A stretch of 64,000 nucleotides of DNA from Bacillus kwashiorkori (GTDB lineage Bacteria; Bacillota; Bacilli; Bacillales; Caldibacillaceae), in assembly GCF_001375515.1 (NCBI RefSeq), contig NZ_CTDX01000004.1, positions 45,140-109,139 of the forward strand, in the 5' to 3' direction. Below the pieces are notes generated by a model. That model was not told the origin of the DNA. It was given only the letters and a program-made list of their open reading frames with translations, and searched no databases. Positions 27,481 through 34,801 of this stretch are shown one piece after another. Both the position numbers and the translations under genes were made by a program. Positions within the stretch are counted from its first letter, which is position 1. The number at the start of each line of letters is the position of its first letter.

Positions 27481-28080
27481 ATGTGTAAAAAATATAGAGT
27501 TCCTATACTGTTTATCATCATCTATTTAATTTTCTTTACGCAAAGTGTGTCAGCAGAAGATAAAGAGATTGATATGATGACAACACCTGACAAGATCCTT
27601 TTTTCCATTGACAACTTTAAACCAGGTGACTGGGCGGTCCGAACAATAACAATAACTAATAGCGGGAAAGAAGACTTTCACTACGTAGCATCAGGAAAAC
27701 TAACTAACGGGTCAAAAAAATTGTATGATGCACTCATTTTAACGATAACAAGCGGAGATGAACAACTTTATAATGGTCAGTTAGGCAATTTTAAAAAGTT
27801 ACGAGAAAGACCGATTCCAAGTGGTGGCAAGGAAGAACTAACATTTCAAATCCAATTCCCACCATACTTAGGAAATGAATATCAAGGATTAACCTCTGAA
27901 GTGCAAATGAAATTTTATGCTGCAGGAACGCTAGGAGGGCTGCTTCCTGTAGATGGTCCAAAATTACCGAATACGAGCACTAATAGCTACACTTTATTAT
28001 TAGCTGGCACATTGATGCTATTTAGTGGCTCAGGAATTTTTTATTACCGACGGAAAATGATTAGCGAAAAAAATAAGTGA
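27481..28080 (+). CDS. TasA-like surface protein with LPxTG-like wall anchor
   Basis: The 199-residue product has a signal peptide ending VSA before ED (about residue 25), then a beta-rich domain. Its DNFKPGDWAVRTITITNSG stretch resembles the DNLKPGDVMVREFELQNNG of the TasA-like protein two genes upstream. The C-terminus is a sortase-type signal: LPNTS (162-166), a hydrophobic span (169-188) and a basic end (YYRRK). The fifth motif residue is Ser instead of Gly, so the sortase class is unclear, and no sortase gene is in the window. GGGGAGG supports ATG 27481. It may tether fibres to the wall; that is inference. Confidence 0.8.
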   Translation: MCKKYRVPILFIIIYLIFFTQSVSAEDKEIDMMTTPDKILFSIDNFKPGDWAVRTITITNSGKEDFHYVASGKLTNGSKKLYDALILTITSGDEQLYNGQLGNFKKLRERPIPSGGKEELTFQIQFPPYLGNEYQGLTSEVQMKFYAAGTLGGLLPVDGPKLPNTSTNSYTLLLAGTLMLFSGSGIFYYRRKMISEKNK

Positions 28081-28083
28081 TTG

Positions 28084-28116
28084 ACCTTGTTTAACTAATA
28101 ACAAGGTTATTTTTTT
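28084..28116 (+). terminator. Rho-independent terminator of the tasA-sipW cluster
   Basis: ACCTTGTT (28084-28091) pairs with AACAAGGT (28100-28107), followed by TATTTTTTT. Confidence 0.88.
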
Positions 28117-28209
28117 CGAAAAATAGACAACAAGAGCATAAGTATAAATTATATCGGTACAGGAAATGGCTTAACTACTGGTATTCAAAAATAGTATATT
28201 AGGTGATGG

Positions 28210-28506
28210 ATGATGAAAAACATTTTTCGCTATTTGGCAGGAGCAAATTTCCTTGACGGGGTATTCACTTACGTCGGACTTCAAAAAGACGCAATAAAAG
28301 AAGGAAACCCTTTGATGAATTTCCTTTATGCAATAGATCCGCATATATTTTTGTGGACGAAAATACTGCTTTCTTTTCTTTTACTACTGTTTTTAATTTA
28401 TGATCATATCCCTACTTCATTATTAATAAAAATCATCTCTTTTTTTGCCGCGGTTGCCTATACAGTGATTTTATGCTTACACGGAGTATGGATTTTTAAT
28501 TGGTAA
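28210..28506 (+). CDS. Small membrane protein, DUF5658 family
   Basis: A 98-residue integral membrane protein with three hydrophobic segments (about 5-22, 48-65 and 70-95). The N-terminal pattern FLDGVFTYVGLQKDAIKEGN followed by PLMNFL matches the DUF5658 family, whose function is unknown. ATG 28210 has AGGTGATG close upstream. It lies after the terminator of the fibre cluster and converges with the signal peptidase gene, leaving only five bases between the stops. Confidence 0.75.
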   Translation: MMKNIFRYLAGANFLDGVFTYVGLQKDAIKEGNPLMNFLYAIDPHIFLWTKILLSFLLLLFLIYDHIPTSLLIKIISFFAAVAYTVILCLHGVWIFNW

Positions 28507-28511
28507 CGTAA

Positions 28512-29045
28512 CTATTGTAAAAATTTAAAAGGGAATAGTGAGAGCAGTATTTCACCTTTTATTTGGTCTTTCGTAACTGGACCAAATTCTGAACTGCGGC
28601 TATCTAGACTTTCACCTACTTCCCGATTATCACCAATTACAAAATATTCATTATCATTTAGTATAACAGGTTCCATATCCATTGCAGTGCCTGCTGAATA
28701 ATTTTCCTCTACTACATTGCCATTTACGAGTACCGCTCCATTTTGTATTTCAATCGTATCATTTGGAAGTCCAATCACTCGCTTCACTACATCAAATCCA
28801 TTTCGGTCTTCAATCACTGCAACATCGTGTCTCTCTATCTGATAAAACACGTTATAAGATAAAATGACATGCTTATTTTCTAGCGTCGGGTACATCGAGT
28901 TTCCGCTTACAATAATAATCGTGATTGCATAACGGAAAATGAAAAAAATGCTCCCAATCACGAGAAGAAAAATTACCCAACTGCGTATATTAGCGGTCTT
29001 ATCGGTTGTTTTTCCCTTGTTTATTTCAGCAACTTCTATTGTCAT
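28512..29045 (-). CDS. Type I signal peptidase (bacterial Ser-Lys type)
   Basis: A membrane-bound leader peptidase that removes signal peptides from Sec-exported proteins. The 177 residues have one N-terminal helix (about 22-46), the nucleophile S50 in SGNSMYPT, and the general base K88 in FDVVKRVIGLP. The box GDNREVGESLDSR is also present. This is the ordinary P-type enzyme, unlike the ER-type SipW 1.1 kb away. It lies downstream of three secreted coiled-coil protein genes on the same strand, so it may process them. Which of B. subtilis SipS, T, U or V it equals cannot be told. Confidence 0.92.
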   Translation of the reverse strand: MTIEVAEINKGKTTDKTANIRSWVIFLLVIGSIFFIFRYAITIIIVSGNSMYPTLENKHVILSYNVFYQIERHDVAVIEDRNGFDVVKRVIGLPNDTIEIQNGAVLVNGNVVEENYSAGTAMDMEPVILNDNEYFVIGDNREVGESLDSRSSEFGPVTKDQIKGEILLSLFPFKFLQ

Positions 29046-29250
29046 AAAATCATCTGCCTTTTAAAAATATATGTATCGTTATTTTACAGGATTAAAAAAG
29101 CTTGTTCCGTATAACATAGACATCCATGAAACCGATTTTTCACCATGGTGAATGAAAATAGCTGTAATTTTACGGTAGCTATGTAAAATAATAGGTCTGC
29201 CTGTTTTTATAAATATTATTGGAAGTCAGTACTGTTTTACTAATCCACAG

Positions 29251-29712
29251 TTATTGTGCATCATCGTCTGTTTTTTCTTCAAGTAATTTTTCCATTTCCA
29301 TCATTGCTTGTTCCATAATTTTCGTTATTTCGGTTAAAATTTGTTCTTTTTCAGATGAATTATCGGTTGATAGTGCCTGTATCAAATTGTCCGTATAATG
29401 TTGTAACTCGACCGTGCGTTTTTCAATTTCTGCTTTCGTAAATTCATCTAACTGTTTTTCCGCTTGTTGGATTTGTGCGTGGATTTCTTGTTTTAGTCGC
29501 TCCGTTTGCCTTTGCTGTTCTTCGGTAATTGCTTTATCTATGGCAGTTATTGATTCTTCCTGTTTATTGGCAAACCATTTCGACAATAAACTTGCTATAT
29601 CTTCCTTTGCAAATGCGACTGAAATGCTACTACTAATAATAGCAACTAATAGAAATGTAGAGAGGAGTATTTTAAATGAAGTTTTTTTTCGATTTTGATT
29701 TGATGAATTCAT
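29251..29712 (-). CDS. Secreted coiled-coil protein, short
   Basis: I do not recognise a family. The 153-residue product has a signal peptide (about 1-36, ending VAFA before KE) and a mature part of about 118 residues that is almost entirely charged, Gln/Glu-rich amphipathic helix, likely a coiled coil. Near the mature N-terminus is SLLSKWFANKQ, resembling ADWFGKFIQ and LRNWYEAQF in the two upstream genes. GGAGGG precedes the ATG. The acidic C-terminus (EEKTDDDAQ) has no anchor. Its position suggests a role with the matrix proteins. Confidence 0.78.
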   Translation of the reverse strand: MNSSNQNRKKTSFKILLSTFLLVAIISSSISVAFAKEDIASLLSKWFANKQEESITAIDKAITEEQQRQTERLKQEIHAQIQQAEKQLDEFTKAEIEKRTVELQHYTDNLIQALSTDNSSEKEQILTEITKIMEQAMMEMEKLLEEKTDDDAQ

Positions 29713-29732
29713 TATAACCCTCCTAGAAAAAG

Positions 29733-29794
29733 AGAGGCTGTCATCATCAGGGCATAATTATCTCATCAAGCCCATATACATTTGGACAGCCTCT
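29733..29794 (-). terminator. Terminator between coiled-coil genes
   Basis: AGAGGCTGTC (29733-29742) pairs with GACAGCCTCT (29785-29794). Read on the minus strand the stem is followed by CTTTTTC, so it acts behind the 258-residue gene. Confidence 0.72.
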
Positions 29795-29884
29795 TGTTAA
29801 ATTTTTTAATAAAATAATAAGGTGTTAGCAAACAATAGTTAAACAGCAGAAACAGTATAGATCGTGAAATCCAATTGACGGGAA

Positions 29885-30661
29885 TTAGTTGTTAATTCCA
29901 GAAACTACTTCGTCTAAAGCAGCCTTTGCTTCTGCTTCAAGTTGTGCCGCAGCGTCCGCAATTAATTCTTGTTGTGCTAGTACAAAATCAGCAATAATTC
30001 CTTCGACCGTTTCTCTTAAATCCTCAATCGCCCAATCAACTTGATTTTGTAAACTAGTTTTAGTGTATGCTTCTGCTGTTAATAGTTCACTAGTCAACTC
30101 GGCTTTTGCGGCTTCAATGGCAGCTTGTAAATCTTGAACAGCAGCATCCTTTGCTGTATTAATTTCGGACGTTAACTTTTGGATAGCAGCTTCCCCTTTT
30201 TGACTAGTGAATGCACTTAAATCATTAGTTGCAAAGTTTTCCGCTTCGTTGGCTTTTTGCACAATTTTTAAATACCCTTCTTGGAACAAATTATAAAATT
30301 GTAGCCCCATACTGTCCATAATTTCCTGCTTAGCTCCATCCAAAGCCGCTAAATGACTATTCTTTGCATTCTCGATTTCACTTTGAACGCGCCCGGATTC
30401 TTCATTTCCTTTTGTGTCAATGTCATTACCTGCATTTGATTTTGCATCATTATATTCGGCTTGTAACTCTCCAGTTCTTTCCTGAATATATTGATCTGTT
30501 GCTGCCTCAACCTTTGCCTTCGATTGATTGAATTGTGCTTCATACCAATTTCTTAGTTGCTCCCCAGCATCTGTATTGGCAAATGCAAACCCAACACCGC
30601 CTAGTAAACCTACTGTAGCAACCCCTGCAACAATTTTTCCTTTGACCGTTTTTAAAAACAT
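29885..30661 (-). CDS. Secreted coiled-coil protein, long, Ala/Glu-rich
   Basis: I do not recognise a family. The 258-residue product starts with a signal peptide (about 1-29, ending FAFA before NTDAG), then EQLRNWYEAQF, then about 215 residues of near-continuous amphipathic helix rich in Ala, Glu, Gln and Asn with heptad-like spacing. There are no cysteines and no wall anchor. ATG 30661 is preferred because GGGGAGAG lies just upstream; the ATG at 30691 would overlap the preceding gene. It follows that gene after 22 bp and is closed by its own terminator. A structural or surface-coating role is inferred from composition only. Confidence 0.82.
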   Translation of the reverse strand: MFLKTVKGKIVAGVATVGLLGGVGFAFANTDAGEQLRNWYEAQFNQSKAKVEAATDQYIQERTGELQAEYNDAKSNAGNDIDTKGNEESGRVQSEIENAKNSHLAALDGAKQEIMDSMGLQFYNLFQEGYLKIVQKANEAENFATNDLSAFTSQKGEAAIQKLTSEINTAKDAAVQDLQAAIEAAKAELTSELLTAEAYTKTSLQNQVDWAIEDLRETVEGIIADFVLAQQELIADAAAQLEAEAKAALDEVVSGINN

Positions 30662-30683
30662 AATTTCATCTCTCCCCTTTGTA

Positions 30684-31118
30684 TTATTCATTATTTTTCA
30701 AAATTTCTTCAAGAAATTGTGTTACCTCTGTTGTAATCTCTTCTTCTAGCTGGGCTTTTTTTGCTTCTTCATAATCAGTTAAATTGACATTTGCTAGTTC
30801 TGCTTTCGTTTTTTCCAATTGTAGTTCATAATGATGTTTGTAATTTGCAACTTCATTTTTAGATGTTTCTGAACTGGCTTGGATAAAGTTGGATAGTTGA
30901 TCTTGTTGAAAGTCTTTCAAGTTATCCATTGTTGTTTCAAAAGATGCCTCCATCGTGGAGAGGGCAATATTCATTACTAGTGCTATATTTTTCTCGTAGT
31001 TTTGAATAAACTTGCCAAACCAATCAGCTAAATAGAAATTTTCTTTTGCCTTCGCTGTAGAGAATGAAAAAAACAATAGAAAACTAATAAAAAATAGAAC
31101 AATTACTTGCTTTTTCAC
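30684..31118 (-). CDS. Secreted coiled-coil protein, first of three
   Basis: I do not recognise a family. The 144-residue product has a signal peptide (about 1-24, ending AKA before KENF), then YLADWFGKFIQNYEKN and a helical, coiled-coil-like mature part without cysteines. GTG 31118 lies 9 bases behind AAAGGA; GTG 31124 is too close to it. The gene forms an operon with the 258-residue gene 22 bp downstream. Length, signal peptide, an early Trp-aromatic pair and the long helix are shared by all three genes, which suggests old paralogues. Confidence 0.78.
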   Translation of the reverse strand: MKKQVIVLFFISFLLFFSFSTAKAKENFYLADWFGKFIQNYEKNIALVMNIALSTMEASFETTMDNLKDFQQDQLSNFIQASSETSKNEVANYKHHYELQLEKTKAELANVNLTDYEEAKKAQLEEEITTEVTQFLEEILKNNE

Positions 31119-31422
31119 TATCACCTATCCTTTCTCTGATAATGTCCCCCAACGTTTTTAGTAGAGTATTAGGTTTAGGTAAAAGTCCCTAGATGTTTTA
31201 GAAAAGGCTCTACTATTTATGTAGAGTATTCGTTATAAAAAACGACCTTAAACATATATTACTGAACAATCTAGTGATAATCAATAGAAATATTAGAATT
31301 TTTATAAAATAGATATAATTACCTATTTAATATAATATTCAGATAGTATGAAAGGACTATATTCTTGAAAAGTGAAATAATTTACAATCAACCATACTAT
31401 ATATAGATTTATTGGAATATAA

Positions 31423-31668
31423 AACACTATATGTAGTGGGTTATGGAGTTGGGCTGTAAGTGAAAATGACTATGTCAAAATACCTATTAGAGTGATTGGG
31501 GATTATATTCGTTATATTTTAGGATTAATGTCCTACCGGTTTTCTAAGATTAATAAATCCTTCATAGGACTGATCTCTCTAAACGAAGCGAAACTCTCGT
31601 CTATTAAACTTTCACTTTATTTGACAGATTATTTTGTAAGCCTTTACAATGAAATCGAGCTAGATTAA
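31423..31668 (+). pseudogene. Possible gene remnant
   Basis: An open frame of about 81 codons without a proper start reads like natural protein, including VKIPIRVIGDYIRYILG and ANEAKLSS-like LNEAKLSSIKLSLYLTDYF. The only ATG (31528) has no ribosome site. I do not recognise the family. It may be the 3' end of a gene whose 5' part was lost. Confidence 0.4.
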
Positions 31669-31740
31669 CATTCATAAGATAAGTTGGTGGAGACGATGGG
31701 CAATTTTTCTAGTAATAATCGAACTGAATGTTTAACATTT

Positions 31741-31778
31741 GGGGTATAACGTGAAGGAACCTTTTCATGTTATACCCC
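31741..31778 (+). promoter_or_regulatory. Large hairpin in the hutH leader
   Basis: GGGGTATAAC (31741-31750) is the exact complement of GTTATACCCC (31769-31778), and seven further pairs, some G-U, extend to a four-base loop. TTTAATTTG follows. It looks like a terminator or attenuator 35 bp before hutH. Confidence 0.65.
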
Positions 31779-31812
31779 TTTAATTTGATAAAGTGCTAAA
31801 GGGGAGAGGGAA

Positions 31813-33312
31813 ATGGTTATTTTAACAGGGAAAAATTTGACGTGGGCAGATGTTAATAAAGTTTTATATAAAAATGAACAAGTGGAAGTTTCTGATGATA
31901 GTTTAGCGAATGTTGTGGAGAGTCGTAATTTAGTTGATAAAATTGTAGCAGAAAACCGAACTGTATATGGGATTAACACTGGTTTTGGTAAATTTAGTGA
32001 TGTAGTAATCGAAGCAGACCAAGTAGAGGAATTACAAATGAATTTAATTCTTTCTCACGCGAGCGGGGTTGGTAAGCCTTTTTCAGAAAAAGTCTCTCGT
32101 GCCATGGTGTTATTGAGGACTAATACTTTATTGCAAGGTTTTTCAGGTGTTCGGCCGTTAATTATCGAAAGACTAGTTTATTATATTAATAATAACATTC
32201 ATCCTGTTATACCAACACAAGGTTCATTAGGGGCAAGCGGAGATCTTGCTCCATTATCACATATTGCGTTAACTTTGTTAGGAGAAGGAGAAGTATATTA
32301 TAAGGGTGAGAAAGTATGTACTAAAAAAGTGTTGGAAGCGGAAAATTTGGAGCCCATTCGCTTGCAAGCAAAGGAAGGACTAGCTCTTATAAATGGTACA
32401 CAAGCAATGACGGCAACAGGGATTGTCGCATTGTTAGAAACGGAAAAGTTAGCCTATGTAAGTGAGATGATTGCTGCAATTTCTCTCGAAGGGTTACGAG
32501 GGGTGATTGATGCTTTTGATGAAAAGATTCATCAAGTGAGAGGTTTTTCAGAACAAATGGATGTTGCAGCACGAATTCGCAAACTGCTTTCGGATAGTAA
32601 GTTAACGACGAAACAAGGGGAATTGCGAATTCAGGATGCTTATTCTTTAAGATGTATTCCTCAAGTACATGGGGCATCGTGGCAAGCAATGAATTATGTA
32701 AAAGAAAAATTGATGGTGGAGATGAATGCAGTAACAGATAATCCGTTGATTTTTCCAGAGACTGGGCAAATAATATCCGGAGGGAATTTTCACGGTCAGC
32801 CAATCGCATTAGCAATGGATTTTTTAAAAATTGCGGTTGCCGAGCTTGCTAATATTTCTGAACGTCGGATTGAGCGATTAGTCAATCCACAGTTAAATGA
32901 TTTACCACCCTTTTTAAGCCCTGAACCAGGTTTACAATCAGGTGCGATGATTTTACAATATGTGGCTGCTTCTTTAGTTTCTGAAAATAAAACACTTGCC
33001 CACCCAGCAAGTGTGGACTCCATTCCATCTTCTGCCAATCAAGAGGACCATGTAAGTATGGGGACGATAGCGGCAAGGCATGCGTATGAAATAATCCAAA
33101 ATGTGCGCAGAGTGCTCGCCATTGAATGTATTTGTGCCCTGCAAGCTGTAGAATATCGTGGCATCGAAAAAATGTCTTCCGCAACACGAAAATTTTATGC
33201 AGAAGCGCGGAAAATCGTTCCATCCATTACGAAAGATAGAGTATTTTCCATCGATATCGAAAACATGACTCAATGGTTGAAAAACTTAGATATGGAAAAT
33301 CTTCGCTCATAA
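31813..33312 (+). CDS. hutH: Histidine ammonia-lyase
   Basis: HutH removes ammonia from L-histidine to give urocanate, the first step of histidine degradation. The 499 residues match the family length. The catalytic MIO cofactor forms from A141-S142-G143 in [12 protein letters not shown], and the other family blocks ([21 protein letters not shown]) are present. GGGGAGAGGG precedes ATG 31813. No hutP, hutU, hutI or hutG lies next to it, so it is outside the usual hut operon. The leader hairpin suggests control by attenuation. Confidence 0.96.
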   Translation: MVILTGKNLTWADVNKVLYKNEQVEVSDDSLANVVESRNLVDKIVAENRTVYGINTGFGKFSDVVIEADQVEELQMNLILSHASGVGKPFSEKVSRAMVLLRTNTLLQGFSGVRPLIIERLVYYINNNIHPVIPTQGSLGASGDLAPLSHIALTLLGEGEVYYKGEKVCTKKVLEAENLEPIRLQAKEGLALINGTQAMTATGIVALLETEKLAYVSEMIAAISLEGLRGVIDAFDEKIHQVRGFSEQMDVAARIRKLLSDSKLTTKQGELRIQDAYSLRCIPQVHGASWQAMNYVKEKLMVEMNAVTDNPLIFPETGQIISGGNFHGQPIALAMDFLKIAVAELANISERRIERLVNPQLNDLPPFLSPEPGLQSGAMILQYVAASLVSENKTLAHPASVDSIPSSANQEDHVSMGTIAARHAYEIIQNVRRVLAIECICALQAVEYRGIEKMSSATRKFYAEARKIVPSITKDRVFSIDIENMTQWLKNLDMENLRS

Positions 33313-33357
33313 TGCGAGATGCCCAACTGCCTAGATAGAAAATAGTGTGCATATACA

Positions 33358-33395
33358 CACTTTAGCACTTTAAAGCGGTGGGGGACTGTCCCCAC
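33358..33395. repeat. GGGGACTGTCCCC intergenic repeat, single arm (copy 10)
   Basis: Full lead-in CACTTTAGCACTTTAAAGCG then GTGGGGGACTGTCCCCAC, 45 bp after hutH. Confidence 0.92.
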
Positions 33396-33495
33396 TTAAA
33401 AAAATAGCCAAGAATGGATGATTGCCCACTCAAACCTCTGGACTTGTGCATACAAAGTAGTGTAGGCATTTGCTAGTAAAAAGGAGGTAGCTCAA

Positions 33496-33660
33496 TTGCA
33501 TAGAAATCCATTTTTTGGCGGGCCGTTTTTCTGGGGAGGCCCATTTATTGGCGGTCTATTAGGAGGAGTATTAGGAAGTGCATTAGTCAGACCGCGCCCA
33601 TTCTATCCATTTCCACCACCATTCTATGGTCCAGGATTCGGCGGCCCATTCTTCTGGTAA
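33496..33660 (+). CDS. Tiny Phe/Gly/Pro-rich protein
   Basis: This 54-residue gene starts with TTG 33496, 8 bases behind a perfect AAGGAGG. It reads MHRNPFFGGPFFWGGPFIGG, then a Gly/Leu/Val centre and a Pro/Phe/Tyr-rich end (FYPFPPPFYG ... GGPFFW). Aromatic-Gly-Pro composition and small size recall spore coat or spore-associated proteins and some small membrane-active proteins; I cannot assign a family. A terminator follows after repeat copy 11. The ribosome site and terminator make a real gene likely. Confidence 0.72.
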   Translation: MHRNPFFGGPFFWGGPFIGGLLGGVLGSALVRPRPFYPFPPPFYGPGFGGPFFW

Positions 33661-33663
33661 AAA

Positions 33664-33702
33664 CACTTTAGTGCTTTAAAGCGGTGGGGGACTGTCCCCC
33701 AA
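33664..33702. repeat. GGGGACTGTCCCC intergenic repeat, single arm (copy 11)
   Basis: CACTTTAGTGCTTTAAAGCG then GTGGGGGACTGTCCCCC, lying between the stop of the tiny gene and its terminator. Confidence 0.92.
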
Positions 33703-33707
33703 TAATG

Positions 33708-33735
33708 AAGACCTCTTGTTGGAGGTCTTTTTTTC
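33708..33735 (+). terminator. Rho-independent terminator
   Basis: AAGACCTC (33708-33715) pairs with GAGGTCTT (33722-33729), followed by TTTTTTC. It ends the tiny Phe/Gly/Pro gene. Confidence 0.85.
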
Positions 33736-33741
33736 ATTAAT

Positions 33742-34365
33742 TTAATTCCAGCGCAAGATTAGTTCGAGGCGGCAGCAGTCGATGTTTTGGGATTTGCTGC
33801 GAAAGGTTAAGTGGATGCCGTCGGGATTAAAGGTCGCGGATGGAATATGTTTAATATTGGCTGTTTTTAGTAATTCGATCACTTTATTTGTTTGTGAACG
33901 TTGGGCAGCATCCATAACATTTGTCGCAAAGTCTTTATCTGTGGCAATTTTTTTTGATATTTTCTTCATGTCTTCAATCACTAAGTCTATCGCCGAGGCA
34001 GCACTCATGAACATTTGAGGATTTACTGGAGGAAATTGTGTAACTATACTTTCCCCCTTTACCTCATTAATTTCAATTATAGTCTCTTCATTTTCCATTC
34101 TTTCAACCTTATTTTCTTCATCAATTAACATTCTGCGTGTTTTCACGTATTCTCTCGGCCTGAAAAAAATCGTATCGTCTAACGTGTTTCTATCGAGTCT
34201 TTCTTCAACGTTAACGTTATTAGTGGAAAGTCTTTCGTATGGAAGTATTTCATCACCATTTGTAAGTGGTAAGTTATTTTCTCTTTTTAGCTCGCTATTT
34301 AATAAGTATGCACCTGAAAATAATAGAAAAAATATGGAAAGAACGACTACTATTTTTTTTCTCAC
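33742..34365 (-). CDS. Membrane-anchored or secreted hypothetical protein
   Basis: The 207-residue product has an N-terminal signal or anchor helix (about 4-22), a hydrophilic, probably disordered region (25-110) and a C-terminal domain (about 115-207) with helices followed by a beta segment. That segment ends PDGIHLTFRSKSQNIDCCRL and ELILRW, including a Cys-Cys pair. I do not recognise the family. GTG 34365 is preferred, with AGGTGGTG just upstream. It converges with the tiny Phe/Gly/Pro gene and is divergent from the mrp operon. Confidence 0.7.
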   Translation of the reverse strand: MRKKIVVVLSIFFLLFSGAYLLNSELKRENNLPLTNGDEILPYERLSTNNVNVEERLDRNTLDDTIFFRPREYVKTRRMLIDEENKVERMENEETIIEINEVKGESIVTQFPPVNPQMFMSAASAIDLVIEDMKKISKKIATDKDFATNVMDAAQRSQTNKVIELLKTANIKHIPSATFNPDGIHLTFRSKSQNIDCCRLELILRWN

Positions 34366-34801
34366 AAAAATCACCACCTGTAATACAGCAATTATCTTTT
34401 AATTATTCTTTACATTTTTTGAAAAGCTATTCATTTTTACTTTGATCAAATTGAATAGAGTCGAAAAAAATACTGCCTATCGTGTAAAAAAGTGAATTTT
34501 TTTTGACAGATCATTCTCTTTCTACTTATTTAATAGTGGAGCTTATTTCCTATAAAACAAGCCTTTTATACATGAATTTTAGAAAAACATACGGTATAAT
34601 GTTTTCTAAACATACAAATAGCTATCTTTGAAGAGAATCTTGATTTGTTACTTATAGAAATGACCCGAGAATGTAAGTCCTATTTTGGATTGTTCTTCAC
34701 TTATAGAAGGATAAACTTGTATAATTGAATAGGTATAAACTATATGTAGCAAATATCAAGTTGTCTATAGCTTTTTTTACTATTTAGAAGGAGGGTAAAA
34801 C
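34366..34801. other. Divergent promoter region upstream of mrpA
   Basis: No ORF. Candidate -10 boxes TATAAT occur at 34595-34600 and 34720-34725; the second has TTCACT 18 bases upstream (34696-34701) and is the better mrp promoter. A TTGACA at 34503-34508 lacks a matching -10. Confidence 0.45.

Larger units (their letters stand above)
31125..31812. other. Intergenic region between coiled-coil operon and hutH
   Basis: The left part must hold the promoter of the coiled-coil operon. It contains two direct copies of GTAGAGTATT (31161-31170 and 31221-31230) and an inverted CTCTAC/GTAGAG pair (31208-31226). The middle holds a start-less open frame (31423-31668). The right end holds a large hairpin before hutH (31741-31778). 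Confidence 0.6.

Noticed and set aside
32387..33273. Long minus-strand ORFs inside hutH
   Set aside because: They are antisense shadows of a well-supported gene and show no protein features of their own.
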